From Luscinia megarhynchos (taxonomy: Eukaryota > Chordata > Aves > Passeriformes > Turdidae), in NCBI GenBank assembly GCA_034336665.1, contig CM067569.1, positions 24,215,320-24,279,319 of the forward strand: 64,000 bases of DNA, given 5' to 3'. Positions 1 to 12,116 of the stretch are shown here, in pieces (positions within the stretch are counted from its first letter, which is position 1; each line of letters begins with the position of its first letter). Position numbers and translations under genes: made by a program. The notes under the pieces are model-generated. The model saw nothing but the letters and a program-made list of their open reading frames with translations. It was not told the origin of the DNA and did no database searches.

Positions 1-2329
1 TTCAAGGCCAATCTGCATGTCCTGCTGCTAGCTGAGAAATTGTAGTTGGACAAGCACATTCTACCCAATTTAGAAGTAACCAGGCTAAAAAGCCATTGAC
101 CTTCAAGTGAAAAACTTTCAAATCTTGAACTGCAGATTTCCTAATGGGGTCTGACTGTTAAAAACATTGTATAGACCAACTGGTCATTGGTGAATTTTTG
201 CCCTGGATCTTCACAGCCCAAAGCATCAATTTGTTGCACTATTGAACTGAAAACTGAACCGTGGCAGCAATGGTCTGAGCCTTGACGTTCCTTCTCCAGT
301 ACCAGCTTTGATTTTTCCAGCACAGCTCTGGATATGCCTTTTCCTTGCTCTTCTGCCTCCATGTGGTCCCTACATCTGTCTGGGGCACTGTGGCCACCCA
401 CAGCCTGCACCCTGCATCACCTGTGGGTGAGCTGCCACACATGGGAGATAAAGGAGCCCCAGTATTGGGAAGGCACAAGTGTCTCTCCCACTTATCTTCT
501 TCCCCTTGCCCTGGCTGGGGTCTGGAACCCCACATCAGGGCTGGCTGTGCTGTGCCTCAGGCTGGCTGAGCCCCTGCCTCCCTCACCAGGTCTTCATTTC
601 CCTCCTCGTGGGAGGGGGCTGAGGACACTTTGTTTTTGTGAGCAAAACTGGTTTCCCAGCAGTAGCCAGCTGGGTGAGGGCAGACAGAGGCACATGAATA
701 TCAGCAGTGCTTTTTAGTTCTCCCCAAATATTCTGATAAAAGGAGCTCTGGCTCCTGCACAGGTCACTCCTGGTGCCATGGCATGGTGGAGAGGAAGGTT
801 CCTCCTGGAGAGGCAGGTGGTTCACTGCTTTGGGAGACAAAAGGGAGCAGAGAGGTGCTTTTTTGGCTTTTATCAGAGCTGAGGCCAAAGGTGTCAGGAA
901 CTGGCAAGGGTGTGATTTAAGAGCTGTGGGGTGCAGGAGGACCTGCACTGTGAGCTGTAAATGGTGGAAGAGGAAGGGAGGTAACTGTGAGGTAGAAGAG
1001 GGATCTGGTTCTGTTACAGTGGATCTGAATGCAGACCAACTTGTTTGTCTAAATGAGAAAGATTTGAGGGACCTTGCTGCAGAAGGTTGGCAGTACCTGC
1101 TGCTTGCTCTGTCTGTGGTGAAGTTGTCCTGCAGCATAGCTGGAAATAAAACTGCTGGTGGTTTTTGGCTTGAGTTCAGTGCAATAATATCAGAGGATAA
1201 TGCTGACTCAAAATGTTTGTTGTTTATTGGCTGGTTAAGCGAACAAACCCCTGAAATTCAGTCATTGTTGGGATGGATGGAGTTTGAGAAGAAGGGAAGA
1301 TAACTTAGCAGCACACCTCATCATCTCTCAGGAATTCAGCAAAATGTTCAGGTCCCAAAGGTCCTGGGAAAGAGCAGTGTGAATGAGCAGGTAACTGAAT
1401 TTCAGGCTCTGGAACTGCTGCCCCAGTCTCCCTCTCCCTCCTGAGGGGGCAAGTCATCACCTGGATTGGTGGCACTCCAGTCACTTGGCTTGGTGTTAGC
1501 TTGTGTTCATTACTCATATATATCTTTTTGGGGATTAAAACTCCGGTTGTGTGTAAATGTCAGCTCCCCTCCAGCAGCCCTTGCTGTGAGTGCTTTGGTG
1601 TGTGTGTGTGTTTCAGCAGAGCACCTGCTCAACCACAGGGCTCAGAGAGACTCCTCCAGGTGTCCTCCCCATCCCCACAAGCACAGCCCTTGCAGCTGTG
1701 AGGGGACAGCACTGTGAGCTCCTGCGTGCCTGCTCCCTGGGGCACCTCCGTGCAGAGGCAGGGCATTGCTGGGGCCCACTGGCACATGCTGGAGAGAAAC
1801 TCGGCAATTGCTCCCTTCATTTCTTATTTATTAGAAAGCCACATTGCTTTTCACAACCATATCCTGGCCCAGCAGGTCTGAGGGGTGCAGGGGTGCACCA
1901 CAGGTGTTGTGTCACTCCATCCTTCCCTGACAGGTCGCTGTTTTTAACCACTCTTGAGAAACACTGGTGTGAATTTTCGTTCCTTTTTACCAGCCACTTA
2001 ACTAGGGAAAATAACTGACTGTGTCTTTAAGTTGGGATCAAGGGGAAGTTAAAAATGTGCAGATACAGAGGTTTTGGGGGGGGGTGGGGGGAAAATTTTG
2101 TCACCGTTCTCATTTTCACTCACCTCCTACTTAAAATTCATCCAGGAAGGTAGGCAGAAGAACACAACAGCTGCTAAAATTACTAGGTGGGAATCATTTT
2201 TAGCAGGCGCAAGAGCCTTGTGGTTTTCCTGCTCACGATCTCCCCTGCACTCCTCCCTCATCCCCAGCTGGCTGCGCTTTCCTCCCGAGAGGTTTCCGTG
2301 CCGCGAGTGTCTCTGGAGCAGCCCAAGGC
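1..2329. other. intergenic stretch, no gene recognised
   Basis: Unique-looking, moderately GC-rich DNA. Open frames of up to about 180 codons occur on both strands (for example 583-1137 minus and 773-1303 plus), but they overlap each other, match no family I know, and have compositions typical of translated noncoding DNA. The only simple repeat is a short GT run at 1598-1611. A G-rich tract at 2076-2091 has nine and then six guanines separated by one T. I see no exon with splice signals that I could defend. Confidence 0.5.
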
Positions 2330-3673
2330 GATGTGCCAGGGATGTGTGTCAGGGATGTGTGTCCGGGATGTGTGTCCATGCGTGTCCGTGGTCTGTGTCA
2401 GGGATGTGCGGCAGTTGCCCCGCCGGGACCGGCCGAGGAGGAGCCCTGGCCGCGGCTCCCGGCCCTGGGGGGACTCTGCTCCGACCCCACCACTGGCACA
2501 GCTGACACGAGATCCTTGGAGATGCAGAGGAGTGCGAGGAGGAGGCAGCAGCTGCTAATGTTTAGTATTTGCCAGAGCAATAAATTTTGCATTAGTACTA
2601 AACAGTGCGTGCTCCAAATGATGCAGTATCTCAGGGTTTTCCTTCCCTGCCAAAAGTCAGTGTTTGGTTAGAATTTTATTTTTTTGGAAGCAGCGTTGCT
2701 ATTAGCTTGATGGTTGCCAAGGCCAAACAAAGTGCGAAGTGTCCTTTGGGGAAGCTGCGTGATTCTGTGCGTTAAAAGCTGGGGGATGCCAGCACGCAGT
2801 CTCAGCCTTGCAGCCTCGCACATGCTTTGCTGATGTTGCCAGGATCCTATAAACGCTTTTCTGCATTTTTAAAAATAACATTTCCTCGCCTAAACTGCAG
2901 AAGCTCAAGCTTCGCGTTCCCGGGTCTGATTCCTGCTTGGCAGGGGATGCACAGCTCACGGGAGGAGCGCAGCGGCAGCAAGGAGGGCTGGCCGGGCAGG
3001 GTGGAAGGGTCCCAGCCGCAGCCAGCACAGCTGCGCCCCAGCCCTGCGGCAGGGCCCCACCCCGGGCTGCCCATGAGCTACAGAGCTGTAACCCGCCAGC
3101 CCCGGGTCACTGCGGGATGCGAGCACCCCGAGCCCTCGCAAACAATGCCCGTGGCTGCCGGCGGGGGTCGGCAGCCTTGGCTCTTTACCGGGGCTGGCAG
3201 GAGATTCCTCTCGGCTCTGTGCGGGCACCTCGCATTGACAGCTGGGGCACATTTTGCAGGGCACAGTGTGCGTGCTCCGGGTCAAGCAGTTCCTGCTTGG
3301 AAACCGCCTGAAAAAATATCCCTTGGCTTGGATGGCTCCCTGCTTGCTCCCTGCTTGCACCGCGCTCTCTCTCCTCGCACAGCGGCGATGTCAAGCTGGA
3401 GAGGCAGGGGGGAGCAGTGCCCTGGCTCTGCTGTGGGGCCCTGGGATCAGTCCCCGAGGCGCACACTGCCTCCCCCCGCAGCAGAGACCTGGAGAAGCTG
3501 CGCTTCAGCTCTGCTGGAACATGTGCCCGTGTCTGCCCGGGGTGCAGCAGGGCCTGGTGGTGCCCTGCGAGAAGGAGCTGTGCTCAGCTGGGCTCTGAGA
3601 GCTCGGCTGTCCTGCCGCAGGGCGGAGCAGCGCTCACAGCAGCAGCCGGGCGGTTCCGAGGGTGCTGAATGCG
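2190..3673. other. GC/CpG-rich region, no gene recognised
   Basis: CpG dinucleotides are clearly denser in about 2230-2510 and 2890-3670 than in the flanking DNA. The block ends directly at the tetranucleotide array that starts at 3674. It could be a weak CpG island (a promoter or enhancer of an unseen transcript) or simply GC-rich intergenic DNA. Long open frames here (2827-3723 plus, 2956-3360 minus) overlap one another and are rich in Ala, Pro, Gly and Arg, as expected from GC content alone. No recognisable protein is encoded. Confidence 0.4.
2330..2410. repeat. degenerate 13-bp tandem repeat
   Basis: About five imperfect copies of a 13-bp unit based on GATGTGTGTCAGG are seen. Good copies lie at 2341-2353 and 2354-2366, with a shorter first copy at 2330-2340. 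A more diverged middle part (about 2367-2402) is followed by a last partial copy. It sits inside the CpG-rich region and breaks up every reading frame there. Confidence 0.7.
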
Positions 3674-4599
3674 GGGATGGATGGATGGATGGACGGATGG
3701 ATGATGGATGGATGGATGGATGATGGATGGATGGATTGATGGATGATGGATGATGGATGGATGGATGGATGGATGGATGGATGGATGGATGGATGGATGG
3801 ATGGATGGATGGATGGATGGATGGATGGATAATGGATGGAAGGATGGATGGATGGATGGATGGATGGATGGATGATGGATGGATGATGGATGGATGGATG
3901 GATGATGGATGGATGGATGGATGGATGGATGGATGGATGGATGGATGGATGGATGGATGATGGATGGATGGATGGATGATGGATGGATGGATGATGGATG
4001 GATGGATGGATGGATGGATGATGGATGGATGGATGGATGGATGGATGATGGATGGATGATGGATGGATGGATGATGGATGGATGGATGATGGATGGATGA
4101 TGGATGGATGATGGATGGATGATGGATGGATGGATGGATGATGGATGGATTGATGATGGATGGATGGATGATGGATGGATGGATGGATGATGGATGGATG
4201 GATGGATGGATGGATGGATGGATGGATGGATGGATGGATGATGAATGGATGGATGGATGGATGGATGATGGATGGATGGATGATGGATGGATGGATGGAT
4301 GATGGATGGATGGATGATGGATGGATGGATGGATGGATGGATGATGGATGGATGGATGATGGATGGATGGATGATGGATGGATGGATGGATGGATGGATG
4401 ATGGATGGATGATGGATGGATGGATGATGGATGGATGGATGATGGATGGATGATGGATGGATGATGGATGGATGATGGATGGATGGATGGATGATGGATG
4501 GATTGATGATGGATGGATGGATGATGGATGGATGATGGATGGATGATGGATGGATGGATGATGGATGATGGATGGATGGATGATGGATGATGGATGGAT
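3674..4599. repeat. 926-bp GGAT tetranucleotide microsatellite with 3-bp phase slips
   Basis: This is a nearly pure (GGAT)n array. Single extra GAT triplets interrupt it at irregular intervals, so runs of GGAT alternate with GGATGAT heptamers. Substitutions are rare, for example GGAC near 3693, an AAT near 3830 and GATT at about 3735, 4150 and 4503. The GATT variants at 4150 and 4503 lie 353 bp apart in similar surroundings, which suggests duplication of a block within the array. Tetramer periodicity gives Met-Asp-Gly-Trp on the plus strand and His-Pro-Ser-Ile on the minus strand, so the long open frames here are repeat artefacts. The true length is likely polymorphic, and assembly may have collapsed or mis-joined it. 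Confidence 0.95.
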
Positions 4600-7183
4600 A
4601 GCTGCAGGTGCTGCTCCAGGGGCGATGGGAGGTGCAGGCTGTCACCATTGCTGCTGTCCTCCCCCTGCCATGGGCTGGCGCTGGGGCCAGGCAGTGCCTG
4701 TGCTCAGGGCAATGCTACAGTGGCAGGGCTGTCACAGGGAGTGGTGAACACGTGTGCTGCTTCTTGTGCTTTCCTGGGGCACTGGGATGCGTGCAGATGC
4801 ACTCTGATATCCAGCTGGACTTGCCCTGTACTGCAGTAACTCCTCCAGTCTGCAGCAAGAGCACACCATTCCTTTGACTGCCTAAATTACATCTTAATCC
4901 ACCTTCTCTCCAGTCAACCTGCCAGGGAAATGCACATGCTGCTGAGAAGCTGAGCTCCCTGATGCACAGTGTCTGCTGACCACCACCAGTCTGTGCCCCT
5001 CCTGCAGGAGCTGTGCCCCGTGGGGCTCAGGTGCCTTCAGCCCCTGCAGGAGTCTCCTGGCACGGCTGCAGCTCTTGGCTCTTGTCACTGGCACTTCTTT
5101 GGGGGGCAGAAGTGGATGCAGCTGCCCTGGCTCTGAGCTGTGCTCCCACAGCCCTTTGGGCTGCAGACATGCTCCCCTCTGTGTGAGGGTGGCTTATCTC
5201 TCTGAAAGCATCAATCCCAAGTCACTGGAGCTAAAAAAGGTGCAAGGATTTAATATATAGAGGCAAAAAGCATCCACTCAGAGTTAAGTGCTTTCCTTTG
5301 ACTGCAAGGTGAGCAGGATCACACAGAGCTTGAAGACTTGAAGATACCAAATGGGAGATCACCAGTGGATTTGCTATCTCTGGGGTGGCTGCTGCTAGAG
5401 ACTACTTCTTGTGACTCAACATGTCGTGTTGGATCAAGGCAGAGCAGTTCATTTTTCTAGTGCTTTTACTCATTCTGCTTCTTCAGCTGTTGTTTTGAAA
5501 CTAATAGGAAAAGTGGTTTCATGCCCCTGGATTTTGGAAAATAGTATTTATGTGCACAGATGAAGGAATGCACAAAAAAAAAGGAAAGCTAGATATTTCT
5601 TCTAGTGGTAAGAATGACTTCATTTCTGCAATGAACTAGAAGATTGTATGATGGTTAGTTACAAAAAGCATAGAAACTGATGTGGAAGAGTGAGCAAGAC
5701 AATTACATCTCCCTCTTCTCCACCGTTTTCAGCACCATTCCCTTCATGACGAAATGAAAGGAAATGGTTTTTTCTCTTCACAATAATATGAAATAATTTT
5801 CCAGAAACCATCCTGGCTCAGATTGCCTTAAGCAGAGTTATAAAACTGCATCTGGTTCAGCACACAATTCACCAGAGAGGACAGCCAAACTGAGCCCTGA
5901 CAGCTGGCTGACATGCCCTTCCTGTGGGGTCCTGCTGAATGCAAACCCAAAGCCCTGGCCAGCCCCTATTTGTACAACCCCCCTTCTTGGCCACGCTCAG
6001 AAATGTGACATTTGCAGTTTGCAGCTAATGCTTCTCTCTGCTGTTATGATCTGACTCCTGACAAAGGTGGAGGAGGCAGAGGGAGGCAGGGGCTGGCTAC
6101 CTTTGTGTGGAGAGCACAGCAGCATTCCCCAGATGTTGATGATGTTTTTACTCCTATTTGTTACTTGCCTCAGTTAATGAGGTTTGTGTCATCTCCTTCC
6201 AAAGCTGTTCCAGAGGATGTCTGAGGAGTGGGGTGGTGGGGGGCACCTCCACCCACCAGCAGCACAGGAGGAAATGTCCTTTGCTGCCAGTGTCACACCT
6301 GAGGCTTGTCAGCAGCATCCTGCATTGTGGAGGGGGGGAAATAACATTTTCCTTCTGCTTTCTGTGTCACTGCTTTCTAAACTCAAAATCCCAATTGAAA
6401 GAGCAAGGGTGTCAGATTGAAGAGAAACAAAGCTGCAGTATCATACACCAGAGTGCCGGGTGGGTCAGTGAAACAAACTTGGAAACTGAGGGCTCAGTAT
6501 GGACACAGTACGTCTAGAATACAGAAGAAGATATTTTATATCCATAGGAGAAGAGTTGACACATAAGAGAACTCAGTTCCTCCTTTATTCCCTTTTGGGA
6601 CATTTGGAGCATGGCCCATTCCACCTTTCCAGGAGCTGCTTCCTCAGAATTGAGGCTGACAATTTTTCAATGGCTACTTACAGCCTGCAGATAACACAGG
6701 TTTGTACTCTGTTGTTCTTTGAGAGCAGGGCCCCTCAAAGAGCAGGCTGAACTCTGTATCAAGGAGTCAAAGGGTTAAAATAATATTGCCCAAGTATGTC
6801 ATTGCTGACTAAGGTCCTGGGCTTAACAAAACCCCAAATTGTTCCTGTTCTGCTGATGTAATTCATTATCCTGAATTTTCCCCTATTTTATTATTTCAGT
6901 ATTCCGGTGTCAGAGTTACAGCTACAACATGTATTCTTCAGTTGCTCTCTCAAAACCTGGCAGAAATATGAGTTGGAAGATAAACCAGTTCTGATCTTGT
7001 CTTTATTTCACATCATTCACCTGGTGAGCCAGTTTCCTGCTGATCAGAGTGCTGAGGTGGATTCTCTCCCCTCTCCAGGTGTCTCCAGCTCATTCCCTCC
7101 TGTCTAGTCATGTAAATGGGATGTGCTGGGAAATGGCAGTGATCCCAGAGGAGGGAAAAACACCAGGAAAAATGACTTGGAAT
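4600..7183. other. intergenic stretch, no gene recognised
   Basis: The first few hundred bases after the microsatellite are GC-rich. The sequence then becomes ordinary AT-richer intergenic DNA. The short open frames (for example 6158-6517 and 6499-6750, plus strand) have no recognisable domains. I see no transposon ends, tRNA-like folds or convincing exons. Confidence 0.45.
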
Positions 7184-7391
7184 GTCACTGTGAGTGTGGT
7201 GAGGCACTGGGCCAGGCTGTCCTGAGAAGATGTGGATGCTCCATCTTTGAAGATGTTCAAGGCAAAGCTGGATGGGGCCCTGAGCAACCTGGTCAAGTGG
7301 AAGGTGTCCCTGCCCTTGGTTGGGGATTTGGGAACCAGATGGTCTTTGAGGTCCCTTCCAACCCAAACCATTCTGATTCTGTGATTCTCTG
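7184..7391 (+). mobile_element. CR1 LINE 3' end, 5'-truncated
   Basis: The stretch matches the familiar 3' terminal part of avian CR1 elements. Recognisable blocks are GTGGTGAGGCACTGG, a variant of TGGATGCTCCATC, GTTCAAGGCAAAGCTGGATG, GAGCAACCTGGTC, and GTCCCTTCCAACCCAAACC. The end, ATTCTGATTCTGTGATTCTC, is the octamer-like tail characteristic of CR1. Only about 200 bp remain, which is the usual 5' truncation for this family, so no reverse transcriptase sequence is present. Several substitutions relative to the consensus I remember suggest an old, inactive copy. The left boundary is approximate. It points to a bird or other sauropsid. Confidence 0.93.
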
Positions 7392-10300
7392 ACTTATGGC
7401 CATGTGCTGTGATCATTAATCTGATACAGACATGCAATAATCAGTGAAATTGTTATCCAATTCCAAACCAGTGTAACTTATTAGGACAAGACCCTCTCCT
7501 CCTGGTGAAGCATTTGATTTATAAACAGTTATTTCTTAACTTTTTTCAATAGCCTTAACAGCTGGGGCACCCCAGTTTTAGGGTCCCAGTGCTGAGGTGG
7601 TTTCATTGATACCAACAGGCCACTGGCATAAATGAGGACAGAGGGTATTTTACATGTGTTGTGTGCTCCCTGGCAAAGAGCAATGGAAAACTGGAAAAAC
7701 AAAACCACAGACTATAGAGCAGAATGAATAAAAACAAAAAAATAACTAGGCCCTTTATTTTAGGAAACTCTCCAACAACCTCTAGTATGCATTAGTGAGA
7801 TATCAACTTTCTGCCTTGCAGAAAGAGCTATAAAATATTATATCCTAGCCCTGCACACTTTAAAGTTCCTTGTCCTTTATTACTGCCACTGGTTTATTAA
7901 AACTGGAAATGGACCTAGACTAAACCTCTGCCCAACTATGTCTGAATGGCTGCATCCAAACCCTGCACCTTTTGAAAACTGGTCTCTAAAGTTTAAAACT
8001 AACCCAAGCCCAATACAACAGCACACAGCTTCTCATTTCTCCTCCCTTAGATTCCTCCCTGAACAAAAATCCTTGCACCTGGACATACAAAGCCTTTAGG
8101 TTCATGGGGTAACTCCTTACCCACTACTGTTTGAGGCAAAATGCCCAGTGTGGTTAGCAGTGTCTCAGGATTAAAACCCAATGCCACCTGAAACTCTTCC
8201 CAAGCATATATGGTCAATATTGAGTTTGAAAGTATATATGTATTTATTTTAGGCTCTACTGATGTGATTTGTTCTAAGACCAACTGGTAGTGAAAGGTAC
8301 TAATTTCCTATCACTTTTTTTTCCATATTATCCTTCTCCTGTCCTTGTAGTTTATGGTCTCTATTAAGGAATGTTGTCCTCTAGATCATTTTTATTGGCT
8401 TTGCTTTTTGAAAATCAGTATTCATGCTTAATATAGCGGTTTTTCTGGTAACAAAATTCACAGATTAAAAAGCACAAAGCAGCCCCTCTTTCCCTTGGAC
8501 AGATTCGAAACACGATTACTTCTATAAGTCATAAATAAAGGCCAGCAGTTGATGTTTAGTGGGAAACTCTCCCAGTGTATTTCAGCCTCCTCTGATAAGA
8601 AAACCGCTGACTGGGCGTTTTGGGGAGCTGCTCCTTGTGCTCTGTGCTCCTGCTGTGGCTGCAGGGTTAGCCAAGCTCCAGGCTGCAGCTGGCCCAAGCA
8701 GGAGCTGCCTGTGCTGCTGGGCTCTGGGTAACACCTCCTGTGCTCTGCCTGCTGGGCTCTGCCCCTGAGCTGCTGCACCACACGAGCCTTGGGCCATGGG
8801 GCTGCTGTCCCCCGAAGCTCCACCAGCACCTGGAGGGGCTGTGCAGCCTCTGCTGCCCCTGCCCAGCTCTCAGCCTCACCAGGAGATCCAGCCCTGCACA
8901 GTGGCTGTGTGCTCACAGCTCCCGGGGAGGGGGTGCTCCGAGGAGCTGCAGCCCCACACTGCTCTGCATTCCCATTTTTTCCTGTGCTAAGGCACTGGGT
9001 AAGTGTCAGGATGTGAGGATGCAGCCCCTGGGTGAGAGGGACTGGCCAGCTCTTCCTGCAGATACCCTGCTGCTGGCTTTGTCTCCAGGCTGATGCAGGG
9101 GTGTTCTGAGGAGAGATGGAACCTTCACTGGTAAATGAATGAGGACAGAGAGGATTCTCTAGTGGTGGGATAGAAATCTCTACTGGTGAATGAGTGGCTT
9201 CAACTAAAAGCAGCCACTGACAGCTATGACTGAACTACTGCATGGGTTTTGAAAAGCAAAGTGAAGGGTTTGAAGTGAATGAAATGACACCTATAAGCCT
9301 TGATTTGTAATACCAATGTTTTCTCTTGACCTCATTTTGTGAGACCCTTTTGTACCAAAGACTCACAGTTTTCCTGAAGGGTTTGTAGTTTGGCAAAGGT
9401 GCCTCTAAATGACCTGGCAGAAGTATTGGCTTTTGAGCAAAATGTGCTGGTCTGTTATTTGGGTTCCCTGCCAGCCTGTGCTAGGTTTGTTGGTTTTTTT
9501 CTTTTTTGTTTTGCTTCTCCATGGTCTGCTCCGGCAGAGGAGCAGCCCAGGATACTTCAATGGGGAAGTAAAAGTAATCCTTGTCAGATAAAAAAGAGCT
9601 GTAAAAGCACTCTGATTCTAGTGGGTGAGATGACAATCCAACTCAGACTCTGCTTCAGTAACTAAAAAGAAATAATGAGAAATAATAAGAAATCTAGTAT
9701 TTAAAATTGAATCAATTTTCACTTTGGGTTGTGGTCAGATTGGAATCAAGCTTAATTCCTTCAAGCTATGCTTTCCCTCAAGCACCATTAGTCTTTAGAA
9801 GCTTTCCTAGGGGAAGCCAGTTCATTTGTCTCAGAGCACATGGTGCTGCTGGACTCTCTCAGCAGAGAGGGAAGGCTGGGCTGCAACTGCAGTCTCTCCT
9901 GATGAACTCATGCTTGTCACTCATCCAGGACTAGATGGGCTTGTCTGGCCCTCACACCCACCCAAAATATGGCTGTGTCCCAGGGAAATGGCCTCCACCC
10001 TGGGTGATGCTGAGGTTTGCACGGGCTGAAGAATCCCTGCCCCAGGACTGCTGGGACCTACAGGGGTTGAGCAGCCAGAGCATTTTACAAGGATTTCCAC
10101 ATCTTAACCAATTCCCAAGCAGCTCTTTTCATCAATACCAACATAAAATCACTGCTGATAAAAAATAAAACATATGGACAAAATGATGATAAACAGGTAA
10201 TTGTGACAGCAGGAAAATCCAGGACAATAATGAGAGTTTTTTATACAGCAGCAAAGCTGTACTTCTGCAAGCATGGAGGCAGCACATAGAGAGTGAGCAC

Positions 10301-12116
10301 AGCATCCTAAAATCTGCTCATCCAAAGGAGTTAAGGGTTGCTGTGGAGTCCAAAACCCAGCATGAGCTTCCATTATTGGTGCTGGGGCAAAAGGGCCACT
10401 GCAATTCCTGGGAACAGGAAGCAGAAGGAGGAGAAGTTTAAACAGGAGAGACAAACAAAGATATGCTCTTTGTGGTTCAGAGAATGCTTTCCAAATTTGT
10501 TGAAAAATTAGGCAGGTGACAGGAAAGAGCAGCAGAAATTATTTGGAGTAAAATAAAATGACTTAAAGAGACTCTTTAGCTCAAAGGAAAATAAAATGGG
10601 AGGGAGGGAAAGAAATATCTGAGAGTGACATCATATAGGTGGAATGTGGGAAAAAATTGCCAGGTACTGAATTCACTGTATGAAAGCACAAAAAGACACA
10701 CCTGGAATCTGAGGTGTGCAAATTATTATAGGAAATGAGGATAAGTGCCTCTCTTTGAAGATGTGCTGGAAGAGCTATTATGCAATATAATATAAGAGTC
10801 ACTGGCTGCAATATAATGACTTGTAGCATATGAGCTGTCACAATAGATGCTTTAATGCTCCATTTTGGCCCCTGGCTGCATTTAAACCCCCCTTTCCTGA
10901 TGTGAATCTTGGCTTCCCAGCACTCCTTATCATCTCTTTCTGCTCTTGTTCTCAGTCTGTTCTCAGAGGAGTTTCTCCCTCTCTCCCCTTCTCTCTCTTT
11001 CTCTCCACTTGTGCTTTTATTACACCACTGCAGACAAAAACTGGCAGTTTGAAAGGTCCTGAAGGGAGTTAGTCTCCCAGCTTCATCTGAATTCAAAGGG
11101 AAATGGGTGCCAAACACAGACCTTGTGAAAGCCTTTACCCAGAGCACTGAAATTGTATAGCTTTGAAAACCTCATTAAAAGCAAGCTTGCTGATAGTGGG
11201 CTGTCTTGAGTTTTATTCCTTCATCTTAGGCATTTTTCTGGTGGGGGTTCTATAAATATACACACTCATGAGTAGAAATAAAGTACATGTCTGGCTGTCA
11301 CACACCAATTTTCTGCAAGGAAAATCACTACAGTTTTTTAACTGGCTCTTTATCTTAAAGCAGCAAGTATCCAGACAGTTGTCTCCAACTGTTGTTATTA
11401 AATTCAGCAGGAAATCCATCCTGTCCAAAAGAATTATTAGTTTCCATTGCTCCTGGAAATGTCCAGAGATGTTAATTTGTGTGTGTTTGTGTTGCCCAAG
11501 TGGCTGAGCAGTGAGCAGGGCCGTGGTTTGATCTTGTCCTTGAGCTCAGGCAGTGGGGTGGCAGCTGTAAAACTGAAGTCAGCATCTAAGACAGGGGGTT
11601 ATTTATGAAGGTAAATCTTCCCAAAACACCCCAATTCCTGCAGCTAAAAATATGTTTCACATCAGAGGGCAGTATTTGAAATTAGCAGCTTAACATGTCA
11701 AAGGGGTGTCCAGATGCCATTAGCAGCATTTTTTGCCATGAAAAGGTTGGTATTTTTCAGTTATTTCTGCCCAGAGGTGTGTGTGATCCCACAGTTTCCC
11801 TTTTTACATACAAGAGGAAATAACTGTGGTGGCAATCTGGTCTTTGTCAGAGCTGTAGGTGCTCAAGCACAGAGCACTCCTTATTCCTACCATAAGGCCC
11901 TTTGGGAGAGGAAACCATCTACTAAAGGAAGAGCCAAGCAAGAGCAGAATGGGAGAGGATTTTGCCTTGGCCAGGTGCCCAGAGCAGAGTCCTCCCTTGC
12001 CAGTGGCACCTCAGTGCCAGCAGAGAGGGACACCCTGGGGACTGAGCCCTTGCTGGTGGGGACTGCAGGGACCCAGCAGAGCCCTGCAGGGTGCTGGGGA
12101 AATGTTCACCTGCTGC
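7392..12116. other. intergenic stretch, no gene recognised
   Basis: Mostly AT-rich unique DNA, with a GC-richer but CpG-poor block at about 8600-8990 and a pyrimidine-rich tract at about 10970-11010. The open frames are short (60-190 codons), overlap on opposite strands and show no known motif. No transposon, RNA gene or exon is recognised. Confidence 0.45.

Noticed and set aside
583..1303. Overlapping 184- and 176-codon frames on opposite strands
   Set aside because: No family resemblance, no splice context, and mutually overlapping; compatible with chance in GC-rich DNA.
2076..2091. G9-T-G6 run as a G-quadruplex
   Set aside because: The run could fold in principle, but there is no gene or promoter to connect it to, and homopolymer G runs are frequent.
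3584..4648. 354-codon minus-strand frame of His-Pro-Ser-Ile repeats and plus-strand Met-Asp-Gly-Trp frames
   Set aside because: Direct products of the GGAT tetranucleotide repeat; not a protein gene.
6470..6500. GGAAACTGAGGG as a third MIR core
   Set aside because: The flanks show no other MIR blocks; a 12-mer match alone is chance-level.
7013..7437. Minus-strand open frames of about 110 codons
   Set aside because: They are antisense to the CR1 3' end and adjoining DNA; no real coding signal.
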